Positions 52,169 through 64,000 of a stretch of DNA of 64,000 bases are shown here, piece by piece. Each line of letters opens with the position of its first letter. The first letter of the stretch is position 1. Source of the stretch: Ecdyonurus torrentis (lineage: Eukaryota > Arthropoda > Insecta > Ephemeroptera > Heptageniidae). The stretch is taken from contig OX439137.1 of NCBI GenBank assembly GCA_949318235.1, positions 12,582,698 to 12,646,697 of the forward strand, written 5' to 3'. Made by a program: the position numbers and the translations under genes. The notes beneath the pieces were generated by a model. That model was not told the DNA's origin, made no database searches, and saw only the letters and a list, made by a program, of their open reading frames with translations.

Positions 52169-54785
52169 TTAAAAAATAAGTGTACCTCCTTTCCCAACAT
52201 GAATAAAGTACGATATTCATGTGGATGAATGCTACAACAAACTTTCATAATATTTTATCTATTGTTGTCATTATTATAATAATAAAGAAAATTATGCTGA
52301 TTTCAACATCAAAATATAAGTTTTATTATATAATTTTTTTTTTTTACAAATTGCGATTCACAATACAGCTCAGCACTTTGGTTAATCAATGTGTAATCAC
52401 TATAGATAATTACTATGTACTTTTTATTATTATACTTGCACGATTGTTCAATTGATTTTTTTTTTTAAGTGCATGATAATAATAACATTATGACCTAATC
52501 TACTAAATTATAATAATGAGAAAAAAAATATATAAAATTGACATTTAGATATTTAAAAGGTCATTCATATATACACAGTATACATAAGGTTAATGAATTT
52601 AGAAGGAAAAAAAAATCATGTTTATTCATCATATAATCAGTAAATGTGAAACATGATTACGAGCTTTTTGAACTTTTTTCTTTTTTTTTTCTTTTTGCTC
52701 GAAAGTCGTCATGAAATGCCGTGAAAGTTTCTAAAAACACATAAAATTGGAATGATCTTCATACTCATGTGTGTATGTATATGTGTGTATATATATATAT
52801 TATAAATATATAATATATAGTATTTATTACTATGTATATATGTTTACATACTCATGTTCATACATAATATAAAACTTACTTTCCTCACTTTAATTTTTTT
52901 CCCTATAGTAAAATATCAACTAAAAACAAGAAGGGGAAAAATGACTGCAAATTTCTTTAAATTTTAATGTACTATAATAATAAAATTCACATTAATTTTC
53001 ATGATCCTTCTTTATTAAAATTTGCCCACTGTGTATATAAATTTTTTTCCATAAGTGGTAATAACTAGAATTAGAATACAACATAATATGTACTCAAGAT
53101 GATAAAGTTCATTTTACTATTATTTTTATATGGTAGACACGATATGTGACATGATAACTTTAAATTATATTTCCGTAACTTTTACAATATCACAACGTAT
53201 AATTATCATTGTCAACACTTAGCGGCCACTTCAGTATATAAAATTATGCTTTTTGTCTGTTTGCTTTTCAATATAATAATAGAGTATGGTGTGATATTTT
53301 AAGTTATTATTTCTTCTTCTTTCTATAACACATATTATTACACATATTCAGATTTCATTGTCATTTCTCTCTCTCTCTCTTCCCTTTTACATTATTGCAT
53401 TACTACAATTATTTTATTAATGTTTTTATCTACTATATACGTGAGTCAGACGATTCTTATAAAGCTTGCCAAGATATTATTATAATGTTACTATATATAA
53501 TATGACGAAGGAAAAAAAAAAAAGAAGATAAAATGCTTTTATGTCTGCTTTGATATGATGAAAGAGACATAATATAAAAATTTGAATCCATATTTTCCTT
53601 CTAGTACAAATGCAAATGTAAAACGATATAAATAAAAAACAGAACAGTCATAATATTTGAATCTTTTATGAAACAAAATAACTATATGTAAAAAAATGTA
53701 ATATATTAGTAAAAGAAAAGTTTTCTAAAATATTTTGACATAACACACATCATAAATTTTATATATATATATACATACACACACACTACACACACATATA
53801 TTTATATATTCTTATACTGACAGTATAACTTAGAAGACGACTTTGGGTTTTTAAATTAACGGCTTTTTTTGGGTATCAAATTATTTGACAAGAGAGTGCT
53901 GTTCACAGTTATGAATGATGATTTGATTACCAACTATATCTTGCTAATAAACTCGAGGCTACTATTATTCAAGTTTTTAAATTTTAAAATTAATTCCATC
54001 GTTATTACGTATAAAGAAAAAAAAACTTTTAAAGATAAAAATATTAAAATTGTCCGTTATAAGATAATCAAATTAAATGTAACATAATATATAAAGAGGA
54101 TATGGAACAGTTTTAAGTGTTTCCATAATAATTACGCATTTGTGCACATGAAAGCTAAACTGAAGTATATAAATTTGATTTGCTTGTGATATATTTCTTT
54201 CCTGACTAAAAAAAAAAAAAAAAAAAAAAAAATCTAAAAATTAAGTTTTATTTAAAATTCTTTACGTGAAACTTTAAGAATGTAAATGAGCTAAATTAAT
54301 TAATAGGCCTATCAATCAGTAAATCAATATTCTTTCAAGTTTAAAAGTATAATCATTAATTTAGAGCAACAAATGTTAATAATTAGTGTCAATTAAATTA
54401 ACTTTCAAAGACAAGTTATTATTATTATTATATAACTGTTAGTGTAGCACGCTGATAACAATATAAAAATTATGTTATAGGTAATTTTTAGTAGCATATA
54501 TTCAACATTACAAATATAATTTATAAAAAAATTGAATACTGCATAATAACTATGTTATAGTGGATAATAAAGTCAAAAATCGTTATTGTTCGCTCGGAAC
54601 TTTGTTATGGTGCTTAACAACAACAACAACAACAAAAAGTTTTCAGAAATTATATTGAGAAACATTTACTGGTAAGATTAACTCCAAAATTTTTAATTCT
54701 TGTATAAAGTAAAAAATGTTAATTATTATTTTTTGTATTGGTAAAAGAAGCACAAATGATTTTTTTTTTGTTATTCTGTACGTGC

Positions 54786-55076
54786 TATAAGGTGTATGCG
54801 TATGAAGTCATATTTAATGCGCTTCAACGTCATACAGGATCAATGAACAACACTGCTTAGCATAGGATTATCCTGTTTTTTTGGCTATTTTCTTTGTGGG
54901 AAATCGGTTAATTTTTTGTTATTGTTGTTTTTCTCACATACTTGAGATACTAATTCAACCTATTAACAGCATCAATGCTCTCAAAAATATTGCTTAGGAA
55001 ACTGAGTTATTTTTCTATTCGGACCATGTTATTGAGTGATCCATAGTCACTTTAACATGATTACATAAACCCTAAT
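54786..55076 (+). mobile_element. F1 MITE copy 6 with flanking 50-bp direct repeats
   Basis: Starts TATAAGGTGTATGCGTATGA and ends ACATAAACCCTAATA, with typical F1 interior blocks. Both TGACGTCA sites are mutated (TGAAGTCA on the left). The flanks 54740-54789 and 55079-55128 are near-identical in direct orientation. Confidence 0.8.
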
Positions 55077-55128
55077 AGGGTAAAAGAAGCAAAAATGATG
55101 TTTTTTGTTATTCTCTGTACGTGCTATT

Positions 55129-57368
55129 TTAAGTCATGTTGATTATGATAAGTAAGACATTTGTTATATTACAAAACTATGTGCTACTTAAGAAATTGTA
55201 AAAATTAAGTTAAATTTATTAAGTTTTTTTTTGTCTTGTTACAATTTTATTGGCTAAATGTTATAGCCAAGGTTACCATAGTTAGCTTATATAATATGAC
55301 TGAAAAATCCCTCTGTGCGACTTAATAAAGTTTATTTATTATTATTTATTATGTTTCTAATTCTTTATGCTACGATACTATGACAAATAATATGCAGTAT
55401 GAATTATATAAATTCATCTTCCCGTGAGGATGTTCAAAATTAATACATAAAGGAGAGGGGTTAGTAAACGGCGATCAACTGATAAAAAAAAATATGATAT
55501 TTTTTTTTTGTATTATAGTGGGCTTTCAAACTATAAGAATCTAAAAATTATGGAGCTTCAATACGCAATTTTTTTAATTGCAGGAGGTTTAAAATTTTAA
55601 GCCCGCAAGCCTTACTATTGATTTTTAAAGATTAAAGATTTTATTATGTTCCATGCTTTTTTTCAGTGTTAAAAACATCTCATCATGTTTATTATATTGA
55701 TTTAATTTAAAGTTATTCTGAAAAGACCAATACTTGTTGTAACTATAATTGTTACTAACTGTTTGGGTCAATAAATAATCTTAAATTCATTACAAATATT
55801 CATACATTTTGTATACAGTTTGTGGCAAGGAAATCATTAATATTGTAATTTTTTTTATTAAATATTCTTGCACCTTAATTTTAAAGCTATATGTAGAACA
55901 ATTCTTTATGGTTAAGGGTAGTACTGTACATTATAGATAAGGGAAATACAGTATTCTGGTAGTCCTTTATTCTGACTCAAAGAGAGTCTCTGTTTTGAAG
56001 TATAAAAATAATTAGCACTACAGGTAGAAGTGGACGCTATTAAAATAAATTTGTAAATTTTCTGAAGAATTTAACACGTACTGTCGTCCTCATTTTAATG
56101 GTGACATACCTAGAAATTTTGAATACAAATAGTGGATAATGAGCTTTAAAATGATGTATTAAATTTGATGCAAATAGACGATCAAGATAATGAAAATAAG
56201 TGACCTCTTCCATGATCCCTCCCCTTATATTGATATTTCTATTGACCAAAAGAAGAAGAGGCGTTGAAATTATAATAAATATATTATTATTCCAGACAGA
56301 CTTGTATGAATATTTAAATAGTATTATTTGAACTTAAAAAGCCCTTGCGTGATGAAAATTACTATCATGACTTGATAAAAATATTCAAATTAAAATCGAT
56401 TAAACACGTTTTTATCATCACAATTTATAATATATTTATAATATTGGATGACTCCATCATATAGAATACTTTGACCTAACATTTTTTTATTTTATCGTCA
56501 CGTATACATTATATATACATCATAATATATATATATAAAAAATACTTTATATTATGTAGCTACCCATAGCTATGGTGTACCAACATCGAATGCAGAACTA
56601 TACAAGCTTATTAATAATATTAAATAAAATCATGACATTTTACAAGAGTGGAAAATTTTAATTGGCAGTATCAAAGTAATGAAGTGAATGATTTATTTTC
56701 ATTATGATTTTTTTTTTAAATTTTTAACTATATAGTATATAACTTAATTTATAGCAAGTTTCATGATTTTATAATGTAATAATTTAAAGATATATAGCAA
56801 AATATACATAATATATATTAAATGAACTGCAAATCTTGCCAATTATTCTTTAAAAAAAAAAAAAAAAAAAAAAAAGGCGGGCCTTTAATTATAGTATAAA
56901 ATTTAATCAAGGCTAAAAACAAGTTTTTTTTTTCTTTAATAATCCTTTAGTTTCTAGATTGATATTATAATATCGTAAAAGAAACCATAAAAAAATATTG
57001 CAATGACTGCAAGACCTGCAGTTTTTAGAGAAAACAATAATTATAAAAATAATTTTCAAAGTTACTGAAAGTTACGAGTTCTGTTTAGAAGCAATGAAAT
57101 CTTTAAGTATGCATTTCCTGGTCATTGAGAAGAAAATAAAAAATTACAAATTGAGCAATTATTATTGATTATAGAAATAATAGTTATTAAGAAAATTGTT
57201 TGTAATATGTTCTACAATGCATAAGAGCTTTAATATTAAAAAGAAAATTATTGAAACGTTCAATTAAATCGATTGTTCAAGAAGTTAATAATTGAATTGA
57301 AGGAATTGAACACACAAAAGAAAGGCAATATGAGACGTTTTTACTAAAGCAAAAGATTACGTATTATT

Positions 57369-57399
<31 letters not shown>

Positions 57400-57449
57400 A
57401 CTGTTGGAACACAAAATAACTGGGTGATATTTTCACTTAAACTACGTAG

Positions 57450-57490
<41 letters not shown>

Positions 57491-58469
57491 GAGAAACACG
57501 TTCTAAAAAAGGCACAAAACTATGCGAATCCAGTTAGTTTTAAAATCTCAATACAAGAATCAACCAAATAGCAGTAACTTTATTTAATCAAAAAATGTGC
57601 ATCCATGAATCCAAACATGCTAATAATATCATAAAAAAAAGAAGAAGAGAGAATGTGCTATGCTTGCAAAGTCTCCAATGTCAACAAAAAGTGCACACAC
57701 AGAGCGTGCTACTGTTTGAATTTGAATAAGAAGTATGTATGTACTTATTTATTTATGTACACTGTATGTATAGCCACCGTTTCGAACTATATATTATAAT
57801 ACGAACTTCCTATTGCAAATTTGATAACGATATGACCCTGCTATATAGAGTCACTGCATATAAATCAAGATAAAATCTTCATAATATATATTATAAAAAA
57901 AATTGATAAACCAACGAGATGCGCAAAAGGAAGAAATTTTTATTTCCATTGACTTATTTATTTCAGTTTTCTTTATATAAGCCAGTTATATTATAATATA
58001 GCTTTTCAAAAGAAATCGCTGTGGATATAACATAAAGAATTCTTTGTATTATAAACAAAAGTGTCTTTTTATATTATGCCTTTGGCTCAATATAATGATA
58101 TGCAATATATCAATAGCATAAAGAATTATAACAATGTAACAATTTACGTTTCACGTAAAAAAAAAGTACACAAATATGACGTAATATTTGAAATGTAGGT
58201 TACAGAACAGATATTTCTTAGAAATATATAATGAAGTATGTATTATTTTTATCTCGTAATTGTAAATAAATATAGTTACACATAATATTTATGTTGAACT
58301 GTATTATATGTATAGGAGAAATCTTAAATAAACTAACAAAACGGTAGAGTACCAGGAAAAAGTTATACAGATACGTATATATGATATGATTAGATAATTA
58401 TAAATATGTGCACGGAAAGAAGAGACTATAATTTCTCAAAAGCAAAGTTAATTTTTACAACTAAAGAAG
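55129..58469. other. AT-rich stretch, few features
   Basis: It contains A/T runs near 56852 and 57378 and a GA array at 57452-57489. A 69-codon - strand frame (56040-56249) has no recognisable motif. I see nothing else. Confidence 0.55.
57452..57489. repeat. GA microsatellite
   Basis: About 19 GA units. Confidence 0.96.
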
Positions 58470-59092
58470 TATAGGGTGTATGCGCATGACGTCATATTTA
58501 ATGCGCTTGGGAACAATACTGAAGTAATAAATAGGACGTTTTTGGCTATTTTCTTTGCGAAATTGGTTATTTTTTTTTTGTTATTATTATTTTTCTCACA
58601 TACTTTTAGATACTAATTCAACCTACCCGTATTAACAGTATCAATGCTCTCAAGCTTATAAGTATTTAAAAACTAGCAAAAAGTTATTTTCCTATGCATC
58701 CCATGTTTTTGAGTGATCCAGCATAGCGTCGACTTTAAAGGAATAGACCGGAGAAAAACATAAGCATTTATATCACAAAACACTTGATGGGATTTACAAA
58801 AATAACATTAGTTTGTCCCAAAACCCAAGAGTAACCCTGTAGCAGAGATTAGAAAATTCGATTTATGCAACCCGCACAACATTTTCATACTAATTTTTGC
58901 ATGTTTCTGACGTCATAAACATGAATTTTCATGCAAATTGCATACTTTACATTTTTTTCATGCTCTCTCTTGGGGCTACATTAACATTCTCGTAAAAATT
59001 GTCATCAGTTTTGAAGATCCCATTTCGTGTTTATTCATTAAAAAGCACATGTTGTTTTATGCGGTCTATGGCTTTAACATAATGCATACACC
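58470..59092 (+). mobile_element. F1 MITE copy 7, interrupted by an F2 element
   Basis: Starts TATAGGGTGTATGCGCATGA with TGACGTCA at 58487-58494. The F1 right arm reads GCGTCGACTTTAA at 58738, is split by the F2 insertion, and resumes CATAATGCATACACCCC at 59078-59094. Confidence 0.85.
58739..59073 (+). mobile_element. F2 MITE copy B (TTAA target), nested in F1 copy 7
   Basis: Flanked by TTAA duplications (58735-58738, 59074-59077). Ends AGGAATAGACCGGAGAAAAA and, on the complement, AGCCATAGACCGCATAAAAC form an imperfect inverted repeat. No coding capacity. The TTAA duplication is the hallmark of piggyBac-type transposition. TGACGTCA at 58908-58915. Confidence 0.88.
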
Positions 59093-59289
59093 CCTTTAGC
59101 TTGACTGCAAAGACTTTTTTAAATATTATTTTTATTTATTTACTTACTATAATGTACTGTACATTGAAGCAGTAGACGTCCAAAAACAATATTTTAGAGG
59201 AGTGCATTTTATGTAAATAAATTTGTTGTACATTAAACAACGTTTGTATACAAACGTAAGTACATTATATTATTATCAAATGATAAAAA

Positions 59290-59375
59290 ATAAATAATCG
59301 CCTTTATTCAAAAAAAGAATAAAAGAAACTACAATTTTTGAAAGGGCGAGGTTTAAGCCTGACTAAATGTCTGGA
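59290..59375 (+). repeat. F12 short dispersed repeat, copy A
   Basis: AAATAATCGCCTTTATTCAA and TTTTTGAAAGGGCGAGGTTT then AAGCCTGAC recur in the same order near 61770-61842. Confidence 0.45.
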
Positions 59376-59546
59376 CCACTCTTAAATCTAACCCTAACAG
59401 AAAAAAATCAATGAATTTTTAATTAAAATCAAACCCATAGTATAAAAGAAATAATAATATGTGGAAATATATTTTAACTCCTAAATCTTACAGATATAAA
59501 ATCATAGAATTAACAATGTTGAGCGTACTAATCAAAATACTTTTTG

Positions 59547-59589
<43 letters not shown>
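59547..59589. repeat. A43 homopolymer
   Basis: Uninterrupted A run. Confidence 0.97.
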
Positions 59590-59592
<3 letters not shown>

Positions 59593-61769
59593 AATTGTAT
59601 AATATTATATTTTCTACGCATACATTTTGTATAAAATAGGAGGAAGTTGTCCTTTAATTCGCCCAAATTATAAAATTATGATTGAATACATGAAAATACT
59701 ATAAATAATATAAAAAAATTGCAAGCTTCGTTGTTTTAGACTTGTTTCTTACGAGACAAAGAGTAATATAGTCTACAGGATGCTCTCTCGTTAGCACTTT
59801 ACAAAATTTGATTAGCATGTTATTAAATAGCATCAATTTTGTATTGTATAATATAGTAAAACATTTTATTATTACCATAATTAAATTAATTAAAATGAAA
59901 GCCCGCCCTTGGTGGAATTATCAAATTTTGATTATAGACAGATGCTATTCGTTAATGAAATTAATTTTCATTCGTTCAAAGAGAGCTCTGTTGTTGTTTT
60001 CATGTGGCGTTAATTAGTGTTATTATATCCAGAAAAAGGAACGAAAATTTTCCTTTTTGCGTTGTAATAAAGAATTTATATAAACATTATTTTTTAATAC
60101 CATTATTATAAAATAATTGCATAAAAAAACAACATGTTAAAATGCTAAATATTATGCTTACGAATAACGTATAAGCGTAATTACAAATTCTATTTTTAAA
60201 ATGATTTGCCAATTTGGCAATGTTATCTTTTCATATAGTATTTCATTTTATTTATATATTATTTTGCTACGAAAGGTATAGCATTAAATTCTTAATGCTG
60301 TCAATTTCCTTAAAATAAATTTAGCTGCAATACTGTAAAGCTATTAGATATGAATTAAAAGCCGTTAAATTCCATGTTAAAAAAAAATTAAGGTTGTGTT
60401 TGTGTTATATAATAGGATAGCGCAGCTGTTTTAATTTTAATTTCACCCTCTTTGATATGAAGATTAACATTTCCTTATAAATATTTACTTAACAATGCAG
60501 CAAGGTTACTTGTTATATAGAAGTAACAAGTAAAGTTCCTATAATACCAAGTATTCTGGCCGAATTATTCTGTGTATTGTTGAAAACCTTACTTAAATAA
60601 AATGCATTTAAATATGGCAATCGTGACCTCTCAACAATGAAAATTATAGACATTTCTTATCGGGCTAGAATACTTTTGGGAAATTCTAGTGCACTTTAGT
60701 AACAAGCCTTGCATACATATGATAAAGGGGGTTTGTTTCTAGTATAAAGTAAAGTGCACTAAAATCCAGATTAATGGCAAACAGTCAACGAAACAACAAC
60801 AACAAAAAGTTTACTTTTTGGGGAAAGAGGGGAAAGGGGAGAGAGGAAGCTACAAAAATCGGATTGGATCCGTTCCTTCTTTAATTATCCGGATCTATAA
60901 AACAAATTTGGATCCAATGCAGAAAACCGTAATTTTTTTTGGTTTGTTGTTGTTTTTGGACAGCACATTATGGATGTCAGATCATATTTCCAGGTTTTTC
61001 CCTATTTTGTCATATTTCAGTCAAATAATACAGATATTATTGACAACAACAACACGCCTATAAGATTTAAATCATGTCTACATTCAGTTTAACGTGTGTT
61101 ACACATGCGCAGTATTTGAAAAACCAAAAGCGACTTTGAACTGTATTTGATTTAAATTCTTTTACTCCTCAGGTCAAAAACGTTTTATGATATACAAATA
61201 ATAAAAACATTAAAAATCAATTACAATTTAAATTATAAAAGATAATAATATATAAATTGAAGTCAAAGTCGTTCACACCATTGTAACAATAAATGTTAAT
61301 GTATGTTATACGTATATAATTTAAGGTTATCTCTACTCTAATATGTCATATGATGATATTATACCCTATCAATCACAATCTACTCATATATATCTCGTCA
61401 ATTACCACTTCAACTCGACTATGTGAACACACTCAATACTTTATGACGTCACAAAATATTTCTTTATCTATGTGCCCCTGATTATACGCTATAGTTTTTT
61501 TTTTTGTGTATCATCAATATCTCCTGCTCCAAGTGATAGCTATTTAATTTGTGAAAATTACCTAAATGTGTACCTTTTTGTCAGAACAGACGTATTATTT
61601 GAATATAAAATAGCCTAAAATTCTGGTAAAAAAATAAAGAAATAAAGAAAAAATAATAATGAAATAAACTTTTTATAGTGTTTATTTTGCGTAATTGCTA
61701 TTTCTTTTTATTATTAAGTGACAAATGGAGAAATTTTTTAAAATTTTATTGATAAATTGCCTTCATAAA

Positions 61770-61842
61770 TAAATAGTCATCTTTATTCAAGTACGCAGAG
61801 AAAAAAAATGCATTTTTGAAAGGGGACAGGTTTATAGGCCTG
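61770..61842 (+). repeat. F12 short dispersed repeat, copy B
   Basis: AAATAGTCATCTTTATTCAA and TTTTTGAAAGGGGACAGGTT then AGGCCTGAC parallel copy A at 59290. A possible remnant of one older element. Confidence 0.45.
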
Positions 61843-63245
61843 ACAGCACTTCAGATGCAAAGAAAAAAAAATTGAAAAAGCTGTGAAGACCAAATAAATA
61901 GAACTTAATATACAGTACTGTACATAGAAACTTAAGTATTCTATAAAACTAAATCATTTTTTATATAAATAAACAAGAATATCTAGAATGAGAGGGAAAA
62001 AAAAAACAAACTTCAAATATAAAGAAGTATTCAGAGCATCTTTTATGATAAATTCTTCTTCCTCTCTATATTACTTTAGTCTCATATTTCACGGTCAGTT
62101 ATTTTATAATTAACAGAGAGAGAACTTTCATATTTTTTGCGGTTTTTTACACACCTGAAGATCTGGTTTACTATCACTTCAAGGTGTCTAGTTTTCATTG
62201 TTGACATCAATATCGATTTTTTTATATACGTAAATTATTATAATAAGATATTATCATATTTCTATACTGCATCTCATAATATACAGTAACTTAACTTTCT
62301 ATCATTTCTATTATATGCTTTAAAACATTTTCTATGATAATTATATACCATAATAGCGACTTATTAAAATTTAAGAAGTGCAAATATTATAGATTTCTTG
62401 AACTTGGTAAGTCAATATGAATTTCACTGGTTAAGAAATAATAAATTTTATTGACCCAGGCAGTTCATAGTAACATAGCGTTGTTACAACAAGCATTTGG
62501 TCTAGTCATTATTTACAATTAACATAATAATAATAAATAAATATATTTATGACTACAATTATAAAGTTTCAATACTGTACAGTTCTTGTACAGTCTTATC
62601 TTTTTTACAACCATAATAATATTAATAATGTTTTATGCAAAACTTGATAATTTTAGTCAGTAAAATGTTCTTTATTATAGTAAAATGTTTCAAATTTGAG
62701 TGTGTGAATAAGTTAATTATTAATGCGTAGACAGTATAGTAAAAATATCACTGTCACAATAAAAACGTGATATTTTTACCGTACTGTCACTACCTTTATG
62801 TCACAATTTCATGATTAAAGATATTTAGATTAAAAAAAATTTACGTATAGGAAAGAACTATCAATATTGTACTGTTTGCTTTTAATTATCTTGTTCCCGC
62901 GTGATCCATTCATAAATGTTATAGATTATTTTATAATCAGATACTAATTATATTAATTGTATGGAAAATATATGGTCACATTAATTATAGTTTCAAGCAA
63001 TTCTTACGTTAAATAATAATGTGAGTTAGTATCATGGGCGGTTACAATTTACAATGTTGAAGGAAGTGATTCCTCATCTCGCAATGTTAATCGTGGTTGG
63101 CGACGGGTGGTAGGTGGTAATACGTGTAATGTATTATGGGGAGGGGAAGGGGGGGGGGTACACCATGGAAAATATAGTATAAAGGAAGTACAATTTTTAA
63201 TTCTGTATAGAAATTATAAGTTATACACTTATTAGATAATTTTGC

Positions 63246-63554
63246 TATAGGGTGTATGCGGATGACGTCATATTTATTGCGCTTGGAGGCCATACTGGAG
63301 TAGTGCATTACATTGCTCAGCATAGAACAAACTTCATTTAAGCCCATTTTCTTTGGGAAATCGGTTAATTTTTTGTTCTTTGTTATTTTTTTCACATACT
63401 TAAGACACTAATTCAACATATTTACAGCACCAATGCTCTCAAAAATATTGCATAGTGTTTTAAAACTGTCAAAATGATTTATTTTCCTATGCCACCCATG
63501 TTATTGAGTTATCCAACATAGCGTCGACTTTAACATGAATGCATAGACCCTATA
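63246..63554 (+). mobile_element. F1 MITE copy 8
   Basis: TATAGGGTGTATGC start and GCATAGACCCTATA end. TGACGTCA at 63263-63270. The interior has CATTGCTCAGCATAGAACAA and CATGTTATTGAG blocks. TA dinucleotides flank both ends. Confidence 0.86.
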
Positions 63555-63606
63555 CACAAATTCAACCACATTTTATAGATAATATATAAATTATAAAACA
63601 CTTTTC

Positions 63607-63917
63607 CTTAGGGTATATCCACATGACGTCATAGCGAATGCGCTTCGACGCCATACTAGAACTAATGAATATAAGTAGATCAGCATATAGGGCAAACGTC
63701 GTTTTTGGCTATTTTCTTTGGAATAGATATTAATTTTATTATTGTTTTTCTTGCATATTTGAAACTCTAATTCAACATACATAAAGCATCAATGCTCTCA
63801 AAAATATTGATAATTTTAAACTTAACTGGCAAAATGAATTATTTTCCCATACCAGCCCGCATTATTTAGTGCTCATGCAGATATGGCGTTGACTTTTATA
63901 TGAATGCTCACTCTATT
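63607..63917 (+). mobile_element. F1 MITE copy 9
   Basis: It lies about 50 bp after copy 8 in the same orientation. Left end TTAGGGTATATCCACATGA with TGACGTCA at 63624-63631; right end ATGAATGCTCACTCTATTA is decayed. The interior is closest to copies 2, 4 and 5 (TTATTTAGTGCTCA). Confidence 0.78.
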
Positions 63918-64000
63918 AGTGTATAATTAGAAAGCATATTTTTTAATCTACAGCAATAGTAATTAATACACTTATTAGATAACTTCGATACACCTATTCA

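Larger units (their letters stand above)
59096..63245. other. AT-rich stretch with a dispersed short repeat
   Basis: It contains an A43 run (59547-59589), a short repeat shared between 59290-59375 and 61770-61842, an isolated TGACGTCA at 61444-61451 and a G-tract cluster at 63138-63158. A small open frame at 60818-61063 includes purine-rich simple sequence and is not supported as a gene. Confidence 0.55.

Overview
This 64 kb window is AT-rich, intron-bearing eukaryotic nuclear DNA. It is packed with dinucleotide arrays, long A/T homopolymers and short non-autonomous DNA transposons. The closest protein resemblance is to arthropods: the sulfotransferase on the + strand reads like insect Pipe rather than vertebrate HS2ST or UST. 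An arthropod is therefore likely. I cannot name the species, and a microsatellite-rich crustacean or an AT-rich insect would both fit.

Only two real genes are supported. The first is a pipe-family 2-O-sulfotransferase on the + strand. Six exons (9160-21337) join in frame with canonical splice sites and give the C-terminal 291 residues, which is essentially the whole catalytic domain. The N-terminal cytoplasmic/membrane-anchor exon or exons are not identifiable and probably lie upstream of the window. The second is the last coding exon of a xyloside xylosyltransferase (XXYLT1-like, GT8) on the - strand (30599-31285). Its upstream exons should lie at higher coordinates, but I found none up to 64000. 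The genes converge, about 9.3 kb apart stop to stop. Both products act on glycans in the secretory pathway (sulfation in the Golgi; extension of O-xylose on Notch-type EGF repeats in the ER). Nothing shows that they are functionally linked.

Layout: 1-9159 is upstream/intronic pip sequence with MITEs and one GC-rich unexplained island; 9160-21337 holds the pip exons and introns; 21338-30598 is a convergent intergenic region with a 1.6 kb inverted-repeat element bounded by (TA)n; 30599-31285 is the XXYLT1 exon; 31286-64000 is intron or upstream flank of XXYLT1, dominated by repeats. At least eleven repeat families can be recognised by comparing the window with itself. These include a ~310-340 bp TA-flanked MITE (called F1 here, about ten copies), two TTAA-flanked families with related ends (F2, F3), a TA-flanked fold-back (F4) and a nested F2-in-F1 insertion.

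The most notable non-genic signal is that the palindrome TGACGTCA (a perfect CRE/ATF site) occurs 13 times, 12 of them inside three MITE families with unrelated interiors. The most notable genic signal is an abrupt change in third-codon-position composition inside the conserved XXYLT1 exon.
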